64,000 nt of DNA from Bufo bufo (taxonomy: Eukaryota; Chordata; Amphibia; Anura; Bufonidae), in assembly GCF_905171765.1 (NCBI RefSeq), contig NC_053392.1:338675010-338739009 (forward strand), written 5' to 3'. The first letter of the stretch is position 1; each line of letters begins with the position of its first letter. Of the stretch, positions 21,634 to 30,577 are shown in pieces. The translations under genes were made by a program, and so were the position numbers. The notes beneath the pieces are model-generated. The model was not told the DNA's origin and did not search any database. It worked only from the letters and a program-made list of their open reading frames with translations.

Positions 21634-23586
21634 CTATGCTAGGTGTACCTGTGTGTGGTACTTCCGGAAACACTCTCCATAGCATAGGGCAGGGTGGTCA
21701 GGAGAGTCAGGACAGAAATAGCGGGTGTCACGCCTTATTCCACTCCTGCTACAGACACGACATTTTTTTCGGGGTGGCGGTTGGGTTGAGGTACCAGCAA
21801 CGACACTGGGGAAATGTCGCTCGTGTAGACGGCTAACTACACTGGTGGATGGGGCCACGGAACCTCCTGGGTAAAGGAGGTTCTCGATGATCTCTTCCTG
21901 GAATTTGAGGAAGGATCCTGTTCTCCCAGCCTTACTGTAGAGAACAAAACTATTATAGGCAGCCAATTGAATTAAATATACAGACACCTTCTTATACCAG
22001 CGTCTGGTTCTGCGGGAAACTAAATAGGGAGCCAACATCTGGTCATTGAAGTCCACCCCTCCCATGAGCGCATTATAGTCGTGGACTGAGAGGGGCTTTT
22101 CAATGACACGGGTTGCCCTTTCAATTTGGATTGTCGTGTCTGCGTGAATGGAGGAGAGCATGTAAACGTCACGCTTGTCTCTCCATTTCACCGCGAGCAG
22201 TTCTTCATTACACAAGGCAGCCCTCTCCCCCCTTGCAAGACGGGTGGTTACAAGCCGTTGGGGGAAGCCCACGCGACTAGTTCGCGCGGTGCCACAGGCG
22301 CAAATCCGTTCTAGAAACAAATGCCTAAAGAGGGCCACACTTGTGTAGAAATTGTCCACATAAAGATGGTACCCCTTGCCGAATAAGGGTGACACCAAGT
22401 CCCAGACTGTCTTCCCACTGCTCCCCAGGTAGTCAGGGCAACCGACCGGCTCCAGGGTCTGATCTTTTCCCTCATAGATCCGAAATTTGTGGGTATAGCC
22501 TGTGGCCCTTTCACAGAGCTTATACAATTTGACCCCATACCGGGCACGCTTGCTTGGGATGTATTGTTTGAAGCCAAGGCGCCCGGTAAAATGTATTAGG
22601 GACTCGTCTACGCAGATGTTTTGCTCGGGGGTATACAAATCTGCAAATTTCTGGTTGAAATGGTCTATGAGGGGCCGAATTTTGTGGAGCCGGTCAAAAG
22701 CTGGGTGGCCTCTGGGACGGGAGGTGGTGTTGTCGCTAAAATGCAGAAAACGTAGGATGGTCTCAAATCGTGTCCTGGACATAGCAGCAGAGAACATGGG
22801 CATGTGATGAATTGGGTTCGTGGACCAACATGACCGCAATTCATGCTTTTTAGTTAGACCCATGTTGAGGAGAAGGCCCAAAAAAATTTTAAGTTCGGAA
22901 ACTTGGACTGGTTTCCACCGGAAAGACTGGGCATAAGAGCTTCCCGGGTTGGCGGATATAAATTGTGTGGCATACCGATTTGTTTCTGCCACGACTAAGT
23001 CCAAGAGTTCCGCAGTCAAGAACAGCTCAAAAAATCCCAGGGCCGAACCGATTTGAGCCGTCTCAACCCGAACTCCAGACTGGGCGGTGAAAGGGGGAAC
23101 TACTGGTGCGGCTGAAGTTGGTGACTGCCAATCAGGGTTTGCCAGCACCTCAGGGATTCTAGGGGCTCTACGGGCCTGTCTGCGCGGTGGCTGCGACGGG
23201 GTAACTAGTGCACGTGCCACCGTACCAGCTTCAACTGCCCTTCTGGTGCTCGCCACGTCACCATGTTGTACGGCAGTGCTGGTACTAGGTCCAGGAAGGG
23301 CTGCGCTGCTGGTGTATGCCTCACCACGTGATCCGGCAGCGACAGCCCCACTCTGCTGCTCTTGAAACGGATCCTGCGTAACCTGTGGTCTAGCGACACG
23401 GGGCCGGGTACGCCTGGTGCTGCCAGGGACCTCCACCTCCTCGTCCGAACTTTGGGTCAGAGAGCCACTGCTTTCTACAGGTTCATATTCTGACCCGCTA
23501 GATTCGTCAGATGAGGGTTCCCACTCCTCATCCGACTGGGTCAGAATCCTGTAGGCCTCTTCAGAAGAATACCCCCTGTTTGACAT
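21634..23586 (-). CDS. piggyBac transposase, 650 residues, full length
   Basis: Cut-and-paste transposase acting at TTAA sites in the nucleus. The N-terminal ~175 residues are acidic, Ser-rich and then Arg/Pro-rich, probably disordered. The DDE_Tnp_1_7 type domain follows (roughly 178-545). The three catalytic Asp are present: D327 in CVDESL, D411 in YVDNFYTS and D512 in GGVDFNDQ; the 101-residue spacing between the last two matches my recollection of Trichoplusia piggyBac. The C-terminal Cys-rich domain is complete: C609, C612, C625, C635, C639, H644. Length is close to active family members. There is no stop or frameshift, and the start MSNRGYSSEEA opens with the acidic tail typical of vertebrate piggyBac proteins. 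It is transcribed in the same direction as cdk19. A domesticated gene is less likely because TTAA termini flank it. Confidence 0.93.
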   Translation of the reverse strand: MSNRGYSSEEAYRILTQSDEEWEPSSDESSGSEYEPVESSGSLTQSSDEEVEVPGSTRRTRPRVARPQVTQDPFQEQQSGAVAAGSRGEAYTSSAALPGPSTSTAVQHGDVASTRRAVEAGTVARALVTPSQPPRRQARRAPRIPEVLANPDWQSPTSAAPVVPPFTAQSGVRVETAQIGSALGFFELFLTAELLDLVVAETNRYATQFISANPGSSYAQSFRWKPVQVSELKIFLGLLLNMGLTKKHELRSCWSTNPIHHMPMFSAAMSRTRFETILRFLHFSDNTTSRPRGHPAFDRLHKIRPLIDHFNQKFADLYTPEQNICVDESLIHFTGRLGFKQYIPSKRARYGVKLYKLCERATGYTHKFRIYEGKDQTLEPVGCPDYLGSSGKTVWDLVSPLFGKGYHLYVDNFYTSVALFRHLFLERICACGTARTSRVGFPQRLVTTRLARGERAALCNEELLAVKWRDKRDVYMLSSIHADTTIQIERATRVIEKPLSVHDYNALMGGVDFNDQMLAPYLVSRRTRRWYKKVSVYLIQLAAYNSFVLYSKAGRTGSFLKFQEEIIENLLYPGGSVAPSTSVVSRLHERHFPSVVAGTSTQPPPRKKCRVCSRSGIRRDTRYFCPDSPDHPALCYGECFRKYHTQVHLA

Positions 23587-24219
23587 TTTGGACTACTAAA
23601 TTTAGGGGTATTCCCTGAGACTACCCAAGAAAAAAAGCAAACCTGTCTTACAAAGGGGAGGCTAGCGAAGTACCGGAGGCTGCTGCGGTTGATAAAAAAT
23701 ATCAAAACTGATTTTTTTATCGCTGCAGTGCGTGTAAAGTAAATGTGCAGTGATCAAAAAACAAAATTTTTTTTGTCACTGCGGTGGGGCGGGCGTGGGT
23801 GAACGCACGTGTGGGCGACCAATCAGGCCTGATCGGGCAAACACTGCGTTTTGGGTGGAGGGCGAACTAAAGTGACACTAATACTATTATAGATCTGACC
23901 GTGATCAGTTTTGATCACTTACAGATACTATAAAAGTACAAATGCTGATTAGCGATACGCTAATCAGCGAATAAAAGTGACTGCGGTGCGGTGGGGTGGG
24001 CGCTAACTGACGCTAACTACCTAACCAAGGGGCCTAAAATATCCCTAAAACCTAACAGCCAATACTAGTGAAAAAAAAAAAGTGACAGTTTACACTGATC
24101 ACTTTTTGTCTTTCACTAAGTGATTGACAGGGGGCGATCAAGGGGTTAATTCGGGTGATGGGGGTGATGGAGGGTGATCTGGGGCTAAGGACAGTGTTTG
24201 GTGGGTACTCACAGTGAAG
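23587..24219. other. piggyBac region 5' of the transposase
   Basis: Contains short inverted repeats around GTGATCA and CTGATTAGCGATACGCTAATCAG. It should hold the transposase promoter, but no clear TATA box was recognised on the minus strand. Confidence 0.4.
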
Positions 24220-24450
24220 TCTGCTTCTCTGCTGGATCCAACCGACGAAAAGGACCAGCAGAGAAGCAGAGAAGCCATATAACAGATCATATTTACTAAT
24301 ATGATCTGTTATCTGGCTTCTGATTTGATTTTTTGAAAATCGCCAGCCTGCCAGCCAATGATCGTTGCTGGCAGGCTGGTGACGAAATACTTCTTTAACT
24401 TTTGCCGGCCCGCGATGCGCATGCGCGGGCCGGCAATGCACGAAATCTCG
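24220..24450. repeat. Three hairpins next to the piggyBac right end
   Basis: Consecutive inverted repeats: ATAACAGATCATATT...AATATGATCTGTTAT, CCAGCCTGCCAGC...GCTGGCAGGCTGG and GCCGGCCCGCG...CGCGGGCCGGC. Subterminal position suggests transposase binding or structural roles, but that is inference. Confidence 0.7.
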
Positions 24451-24569
24451 CGTCTCGCGAGAGGACGCACCGGCGCGTCCACCCAGAACAACAGGACCGC
24501 CGCAAAGACGCAATCCTGCGTACGGCGGTCCTGAGGAGGTTAAAAATGAAAAAAATCAAATTCCCTACA

Positions 24570-25450
24570 CATGTTATATATCACCGCGTCCGTAACGAAC
24601 TGATCTATAAAACGGTCAGGTTACTTTACCCGAACGGTGAACGCCATAAAAATAAAAAATAAAAAACTATTATGAAATTGAAATTTTGCCCACCTTACTT
24701 CCCAAAAAAGGTAATAAAAGTGATCAAAAAAGTCGTATGTACGCCAAAATAGTACCAATCAAACCGTCACCTCATCCCGCAAAAAATGAGACCCTACCTA
24801 AGATAATCGCCCAAAAACTGAAAAAACTATGGCTCTCAGAATATGGAAACACTAAAACTTGATTTTTTTCGTTTCAAAAATGAAATAATTGTGTAAAACT
24901 TACATAAATAAAAAAAAGTATACATGTTAGGTATCGCCGGGTTCGTAATAAACTGCTCTATAAAAATATCACATGACCTAACCCCTCAGATGACTACCGT
25001 AAAAAAAAAAAACGGTGTAAAAAAGCTATTTTTTGTCACCTTACTTCACAAAAAGTGTAATAGAAAGCAATCAAAAAGTCATACACACCCCAAAATAGTG
25101 CCAATCAAACCGTCATCTCATCCCGCAAAAATCATACCCTACCCAAGATAATCGCCCAAAAACTGAAAAAACTATGGCTCTCAGACTATGGAGACACTGA
25201 AACATGATTTTTTTTGTTTCAAAAATGAAATCATTGTGTAAAACTTACATAAATAAAAAAATTGTATACACATTAGGTATCGCCGCGTCCGTGACAACCT
25301 GCTCTATAAAAATATTATATGATCTAACCTGTCAGATGAATGCTGAAAATAACAAAAAATAAAAACGGTGCCAAAACAGCTATTTCTTGTTACCTCGCCT
25401 CAAAAAAAGTGTAATATAGAGCAACCAAAAATCATATGTACCCTAAACTA
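24570..25450. repeat. Three ~350-bp tandem repeats in the TTAA host element
   Basis: Each unit has a marker such as TATCGCCGCGTCCGT followed by CTCTATAAAA, at about 24580, 24932 and 25278, and ends with AAAACTATGGCTCTCAGA. They lie in direct orientation and carry no supported gene. Confidence 0.75.
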
Positions 25451-25485
25451 GTACCAACAATACTGCCACCCTATCCCGTAGTTTC

Positions 25486-26190
25486 TAAAATGGGGTCAAT
25501 TTTTTTGAGTTTCTACTCTAGGGGTGCATCAGGGAGGCTTCAAATGGGACATTGTGTCAAAAAAAATGATCCAGCAAAATCTGCCTTCTAAAACCTCTAT
25601 GGCATTCCTTTCCTTCTGCACCCTGCCGTGTGCCCGTACAGCGGTTTACGACCACATATCGGGTGTTTCTGTAAACTACAGAATCAGAGCCATAAATATT
25701 GAGTTTGCTGTTAACCCTTGCTTTGTAACTGGAAAAAAAATATTAAAATGGAAAATCTGCCAAAAAAGTTACATTTTTAAATTGTATCTCTATTTTTCAT
25801 TAAATCTTGTGGAACAGATAAAGGGTTAACAAAGTTTGTAAAATCAGTTTTGAATACCTTGAGGGGTGTTGTTTCTTAGATGGGGTCACTTTTATGGAGT
25901 TTCTACTCTAGGGGTGCATCAGGGGGGCTTCAAATGGGACATGGTGTAAAAAAAAAAACAGTCCAGCAAAATCTGCCTTCCAAAAACCAAACGGCGCACC
26001 TTTCACTCTACACCCCGCTGTGTGGCCGTACAGTAGTTTACGGCCACATATGGGGTGTTTCTGTAAACGGCAGAGTCAGGGCAATAAAGATACAGTCATG
26101 TTTGGCTGTTAACCCTTGCTTTGTTAGTTAACGAAGGTTAACGAAGTTTGTAAAATCAGTTTTGAATACCTTGAGGGGTGTAGTTTATAG
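25486..26190. repeat. Direct repeats, ~310-390 bp, in the TTAA host element
   Basis: The block GAGTTTCTACTCTAGGGGTGCATCAGG appears at 25507 and 25897, and GTAAAATCAGTTTTGAATACC at 25838 and 26150. Non-coding. Confidence 0.7.
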
Positions 26191-26215
26191 AATGGGGTCA
26201 TTTTTGGGAGGTTTC

Positions 26216-27007
26216 TGTGGCGAAACCAACCTCGCCACTGGGTTTTGGAGGGGCCTGGCTGCTGGCCTCTTGCCCCAGGATTATGGGCCCTCTCATCAGC
26301 CAGGCCTCATTTGTTCACAAAGGACTTGAATTAACTTGAACTCCTGGTCTAATTCGTGCCATTTTGGGATGTTAAATGTCTGTGTATTGAAAAGGGTTGT
26401 GACATTGTATGTTTAAATGGTGATTTCTGTTCTGTTGTCCCCACATGTGTATTGGTGATTTCCCTTTGTCTTGAGAGATAATTGGATTACTCCTCGGGTG
26501 TCTCCAGGGCAGAGAGGAGGAAACCATGATGCATTGTGGGGATGTATTGTCTCTGTCTATCCTGCAGTGCTGCATATCTGTCCTGTGTCATAGTCTTCAT
26601 TCTGGTCCCCTAGGGACGTGTCCACCAGATGGGGACCTGCATAAATACGGGCGGGTAGCCCTCAATAAAGTGTTCCTGTTTTATCCTTCATCATGTTGAG
26701 GCTGGTGTTTGGGTAACTGATCGACGCTGGGAGATTTGCTATACTCCCCTGGCTTTACTACTAGCTCTTGTAAGAGCTTGTTCCTGGTTCCTGCTCTCTG
26801 GATGTAGGAGAGGTTCACCCACTGGAGCCTGGAGCCTTGTCGTAGGTCCAGGGTGGGTAGGAGACGGTGAGACCTCAACCAAGCTTCGGCGGTTCGTGGG
26901 GTCTGCAGTGCGTACGGTGTCAAGTGGAGTGCTTGGAGTCCTCGAAAAGCACTAGGAGCATCCATTCAACGGAGGTACCCGGTCGGGGTGTTAGAAGATC
27001 CGTTACA
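26216..27007 (+). repeat. 5' LTR, 792 bp
   Basis: TG...CA ends. ATAAATA at 26641 may be the TATA box and AATAAA at 26664 the polyadenylation signal, which would place R just downstream. Confidence 0.85.
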
Positions 27008-27009
27008 TT

Positions 27010-27027
27010 TGGTGGCAAGCAGTGGGA
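27010..27027 (+). promoter_or_regulatory. Candidate primer-binding site
   Basis: TGGTGGCAAGCAGTGGGA starts two bases after the 5' LTR, the usual place for a tRNA primer site. The tRNA was not identified. Confidence 0.5.
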
Positions 27028-27129
27028 TGGCGTCCTAGTGTGAGGAGAAGCATCTCGGAGACACCGTTCGTGGATTTACTAAATTGAGGGCAACGCTAGT
27101 ATCCGTACAGCGCCCCTGGCTACAGCAGG

Positions 27130-28215
27130 ATGGAATCGGCTAGTCTTCGGACAGCGTTCTATGACGAGGAGGTAAGCGATTCCTCCTCTCCACAGCCGAT
27201 CTGCAACAAGGTCCTGGGGATAGGATTCCCTGACCACATCCCAGTAGAAGAGCTGGCATCTGGGCAGAGCGCAGGCAGCCTCTGCCCCCCCCTATCCTCT
27301 TCTCCAGAGCCGGACATCCCACAGGCTACCCCAGCGGAAGAGCTGGCATCTGGGCACAGCGCAGTTGGCCTCTGCCCTCCCCTATCCTCTTATCCGGGGC
27401 CTGACTCCCCACAGGCTACCCCAGCAGAAGAGCTGGCATCTGGGCAGAGCGCAGTCAGCCTCTGCCCTCCCCTATCCTCTTCTCCAGAGCCGGACTCCCC
27501 ACAGGCTACCCCAGCAGAAGAGCTGGCATCTGGGCAGAGCGCAGTCAGCCTCTGCCCTCCTCTATCCTCTTATCCAGAGCCTGACTCCCCACAGGCTACC
27601 CCAGCAGAAGAGCTGGCATCTGGGCAGAGCGCAGTCAGCCTCGGCCCTCCCCTATCCTCTTCTCCAGAGCCGGACATCCCACAGGCTACCCCAGCGGAAG
27701 AGCTGGCATCTGGGCAGAGCGCAGTTGGCCTCTGCCCTCCTCTATCCTCTTCTCCAGAGGCTGACTTTCCACAGGCTACCCCAGCGGAAGCGCTGGCATC
27801 TGGGCAGAGCGCAGTCTGCCTCTGCCCTCCCCTATCCTCTTCTCCAGAGCCGGACTTCCCACAGGCTACCTCAGCGGAAGAGCTGGCATCGGGGCAGAGC
27901 GCAGTCGGCCTCTGCCCACCAAGTACCTACAGCTCCAAGCTAGAGAGCAACAAGGAAGCAAGGAGAGGCAGATGCCCACTCAACACCTGGGGACATACAA
28001 AATTCAACAGGTCCAGTATTGGGTTGTGGGTGGACTGCCAGACTAACTCAGGTATCTGGTTAGTCTTCCCTGGGAGGGGGAGATGTGTGGCGAAACCAAC
28101 CTCGCCACTGGGTTTTGGAGGGGCCTGGCTGCTGGCCTCTTGCCCCAGGATTATGGGCCCTCTCATCAGCCTGGTAACTTCGTGGGGCGTGTCCACCAGA
28201 TGGGGACCTGCATAA
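27130..28215 (+). CDS. LTR-element repeat protein, function unknown
   Basis: A 361-codon frame starting MESASLRTAFYDEEVSDSSS. After ~37 residues come eight copies of a 30-residue unit with the core PAEELASGQSAV-LCPPLSSS and PEPD-PQAT, then a short basic stretch. From 28086 the frame runs on into the 3' LTR and stops at 28215, so only about the first 318 residues are element-internal. The units differ from each other mainly by single residues. No gag or enzyme motif is visible; the repeat is acidic, Pro/Ser-rich and probably disordered. It may be a captured or residual piece of a Ty3-type polyprotein. A protein product is unproven, though the length is unusual for chance. Confidence 0.5.
   Translation: MESASLRTAFYDEEVSDSSSPQPICNKVLGIGFPDHIPVEELASGQSAGSLCPPLSSSPEPDIPQATPAEELASGHSAVGLCPPLSSYPGPDSPQATPAEELASGQSAVSLCPPLSSSPEPDSPQATPAEELASGQSAVSLCPPLSSYPEPDSPQATPAEELASGQSAVSLGPPLSSSPEPDIPQATPAEELASGQSAVGLCPPLSSSPEADFPQATPAEALASGQSAVCLCPPLSSSPEPDFPQATSAEELASGQSAVGLCPPSTYSSKLESNKEARRGRCPLNTWGHTKFNRSSIGLWVDCQTNSGIWLVFPGRGRCVAKPTSPLGFGGAWLLASCPRIMGPLISLVTSWGVSTRWGPA
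27241..27930 (+). repeat. Eight in-frame 90-bp tandem repeats
   Basis: Units begin near 27241 and recur every 90 bp to 27871 with markers GAAGAGCTGGCATCTGGGCA and CCTATCCTCTTCTCCAGAGC. All length changes are multiples of three, so the frame stays open. Confidence 0.9.
28072..28083 (+). promoter_or_regulatory. Candidate polypurine tract
   Basis: GGGAGGGGGAGA lies two bases before the 3' LTR, the expected place for the plus-strand primer. Confidence 0.65.
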
Positions 28216-28578
28216 ATACGGGCGGGTAGCCCTCAATAAAGTGTTCCTGTTTTATCCTTCATCATGTTGAGGCTGGTGTTTGGGTAACTGATCGACGCTG
28301 GGAGATTTGCTATACTCCCCTGGCTTTACTACTAGCTCTTGTAAGAGCTTGTTCCTGGTTCCTGCTCTCTGGATGTAGGAGAGGTTCACCCACTGGAGCC
28401 TGGAGCCTTGTCGTAGGTCCAGGGTGGGTAGGAGACGGTGAGACCTCAACCAAGCTTCGGCGGTTCGTGGGGTCTGCAGTGCGTACGGTGTCAAGTGGAG
28501 TGCTTGGAGTCCTCGGAAAGCACTAGGAGCATCCATTCAACGGAGGTACCCGGTCGGGGTGTTAGGAGATCCGTTACA
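28086..28578 (+). repeat. 3' LTR with ~300-bp deletion
   Basis: Same ends as the 5' LTR. About 300 bp are missing between CTCTCATCAGCC and GTGTCCACCAG, where a short unrelated TGGTAACTTCGTGGGGC sits. Confidence 0.83.
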
Positions 28579-28843
28579 GTTTCTATTATGTAAGCCTCGC
28601 AAAGTGAATTCAGACCTGTAGTGGTCCCTAAAAATTAGGTATTTTTTATGCAAAAAAATTAACTTTTTTGACCCAATTTTAGCAGTGTCATGAAGTACAA
28701 TATGTGACGAAAAAACAATCTCAGAACGGCCTGGGTAAGTCAAAGCGTTTTAAAGTTATCAGCACTTAAAGTGACACTGGTCAGATTTGCAAAAAATGGC
28801 CTGGTCCTTAAGGTGAAATAAGGCTGTGTCCTTAAGGGGTTAA

Positions 28844-29626
28844 GGGCACTATTTTAGGTTTTAACCTGTTGATTATCTTTTAGCAATTTTTTCTTGTAAG
28901 CGATTAAATAACACAATTCTGCCAATGTTTGTTGCATTACAAATTTTGTGCAGTTCATATGTTACCTTTAGTCTATGGTTCAGCACAATAATAGCACTTT
29001 TCATGGCAAAAACATCTGTGCTGCAACATTCCAAGGGCCATAACTTTATTTTTCCATCGATATAGCCCTATAGGGGCTTGTTTTTTGGAGCACGACTAAC
29101 ATTTTTTAATAAGATTATTTCAAGGTAGCAATGGCACCATTGTTTAAATTGTGTGTTTTACACCAAAGTGTTGTCCGGGATTTAGATATTGATGGCATAT
29201 CCTGAGGATAGGTTATCAATATCTGATTGGTGGGGGTCTGATTCCCAGAACCCCTGACGATCAGCTGTTTAAAGAGTGCTCCAGTGAGCGAGGATGAGGG
29301 TGGGGGATAAAAATGATCTGGTCACTATATACCAAATCATTACTTCCTGTCACTAATAAAGTAGGCAAAATAGGTATACAGCTGTGGCAGTCCTGGTGGC
29401 ACCTTAGGGGTTCAACGTCAGGCATCGGAGGTACAGTAGCTCAGATCCCAATCATTGCAAAGGCTAGCCAGCTGTATATTAGAGAAGACTTGCTGCAGGC
29501 AATGCCGATGCTATCCAGTGGATATAACTGTATGCTCACTCGAGGTAAGGCATTGCTAAAATGAGTGCACAGTGAACTGTGTGAAGGGGTTAATATGCAG
29601 GTACAGTATCTGGGACTAATACATAC
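28844..29626. other. Intron 11 part with a repeat fragment
   Basis: A fragment at 29170-29285 carries TCCTGAGGATAGGTTATCAATAT and GATTGGTGGGGGTCTGA, as in the elements near 4200 and 40320. The remaining sequence is unrecognised. Confidence 0.45.
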
Positions 29627-29705
29627 CTTGTCAGCTTTTTCCTCTGGTTCATCTTCATTTAAAAATTCACGCTTAGGATATGGGATTTGACACCCTGCAA
29701 ATACA
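29627..29705 (-). CDS. cdk19: cdk19 exon after the kinase domain
   Basis: A 79-bp exon: acceptor TTATTATATCAG, then one base that completes an Asp codon, then 26 codons ([14 protein letters not shown]...EEKADK), and donor GTATGT. An internal AG further on (TTTGCAG) is not used, because the upstream exon needs the extra residues DVFA to stay in frame. The protein matches the linker that follows the kinase domain in CDK8/CDK19. Confidence 0.94.
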
Positions 29706-30150
29706 CTGATATAATAAAACAGACAATGAAAAATTCAATGACTTGAAAGGTAGCATATGGCATTTGGTTAACATAATCACTACAATCAAACTGACCTACC
29801 TTACTGGTTAATTTGTTCAACTTGAGACAATACAAAACAATGCATATAAATTATTGGAGTGGGTTAAATGGGTTATCCCATGATTAATGCAAAAAGTCTC
29901 TTTCTAACAAATGTAGAACCAGCCCTGTACCTCATATAGATCCAGAGATCTCCCCATCCATTGCTGGGATTGCTCTGCTAGATTTTTTTTCAGGCTGGTA
30001 GCTCAGGGGGCGTGCACTTTCTCAGGGAGCATGTACTTTCTGCTGCAGCTTGTGGCAGTTGAAGGATGGAACTGAGCATGTACTTCCATCTCAGTGAGCA
30101 GGACAGAGAAATTAGAAAAATAGCAGGTGGCGCTATTTAGAGATTTCAGT
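29706..30150. other. Intron 10 part; degraded repeat from ~29870
   Basis: From GGGTTATCCCATGATTAATG (29870) the sequence resembles one arm of a palindromic MITE cut by the element at 30153. The rest is unrecognised. Confidence 0.35.
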
Positions 30151-30152
30151 GA

Positions 30153-30577
30153 GTATTTTGCGGTCCGCAAAAAAACTGATCCGCAAAACATACGGATGAC
30201 ATCCGTGTGCATTCCGTATTTTGCGGAACGGAAGAGTTGGCCCTTATAGAACAGTACAATCGTTGTCCATAATGCGGAAAATAAGTACCCTTGCACACAA
30301 ACGTATTTTTATTCAGTTTCCGTTCGTATTTTTTGCGGACTGTATACGGAACCATTCATTTCAATGGGTCCGCAAAAAAAAAGAAGTTACTCCGTGTGCA
30401 TTCCGTTTCCGTAATTCCGTATTTCCGTTCCGCATCAAAATAGAGCATGTCCTGTTCTATTAGGGGCCAGCTGTTCTGTTCCGCAAAATACAGAATGCAC
30501 ACGGATGTCATCCGTATTTTTTGCGCATCTGTTTTTTGCGGACCGCAAAATACATATGGTCGTGTGCAAGAGGCATA
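30153..30577. mobile_element. Two joined MITE pieces, TTGCGGACCGCAAAA group
   Basis: The segment from about 30285 (CCCTTGCACACAAACG) to 30577 (CGTGTGCAAGAGGC) is an inverted-repeat MITE like 47766-48061. The 130 bp before it match one half of the 51953-52236 element. They appear to be a partial older copy with a newer one fused to it. Confidence 0.55.

Larger units (their letters stand above)
17736..24543 (-). mobile_element. piggyBac transposon with uninterrupted transposase gene
   Basis: TTAA at 17736-17739 and 24540-24543 bounds 6.8 kb. The ends inside TTAA read CCACCTCAG on the left and, inverted, CCTCCTCAG on the right (8 of 9 match). The transposase runs on the minus strand at 21634-23586. 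Between its 3' side and the left end lies the inverted-repeat array at 18280-20790; beside the right end are strong hairpins (24220-24450). Joining the flanks across one TTAA restores a continuous A-rich stretch of the host element, supporting a clean insertion. Confidence 0.85.
26216..28578 (+). mobile_element. Young non-autonomous LTR retrotransposon
   Basis: Two LTRs start TGTGGCGAAACC and end GATCCGTTACA, with a 5-bp target duplication GTTTC at 26211-26215 and 28579-28583. Over about 475 aligned positions I see two substitutions between the LTRs, so it is very young. The internal part is only about 1.1 kb and has no gag, protease, reverse transcriptase or integrase. Its one frame is a repeat protein (27130-28215). 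Mobilisation must have used a related autonomous element, presumably of the Ty3 type. Confidence 0.87.
16849..28835. mobile_element. Hairpin-rich TTAA-ended element hosting two insertions
   Basis: Left end TTAAGGACACAGGGCG, right end CTGTGTCCTTAA, giving a 12-bp inverted match with TTAA outermost; an additional TTAA lies at 28840-28843. Removing the piggyBac (17736-24543) and LTR (26216-28578) insertions leaves about 2.8 kb of contiguous non-coding sequence. That sequence has hairpins on the left and tandem repeats on the right. The TTAA ends suggest a piggyBac- or Kolobok-type non-autonomous element. The left end is partly duplicated (GGACACAGGCGTACCTG at 16828), so the exact border is uncertain. 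Confidence 0.6.

Noticed and set aside
27365..27943. 192-codon frame overlapping the LTR-element repeat protein in another frame
   Set aside because: The 90-bp period opens a second frame automatically; the frame starting at 27130 has the better start and spans the non-repeat parts.
29695..29705. Alternative acceptor TTTGCAG for the cdk19 exon at 29627
   Set aside because: It would drop the DVFA residues and break the frame with the previous exon, which ends in GA and needs the base at 29705.
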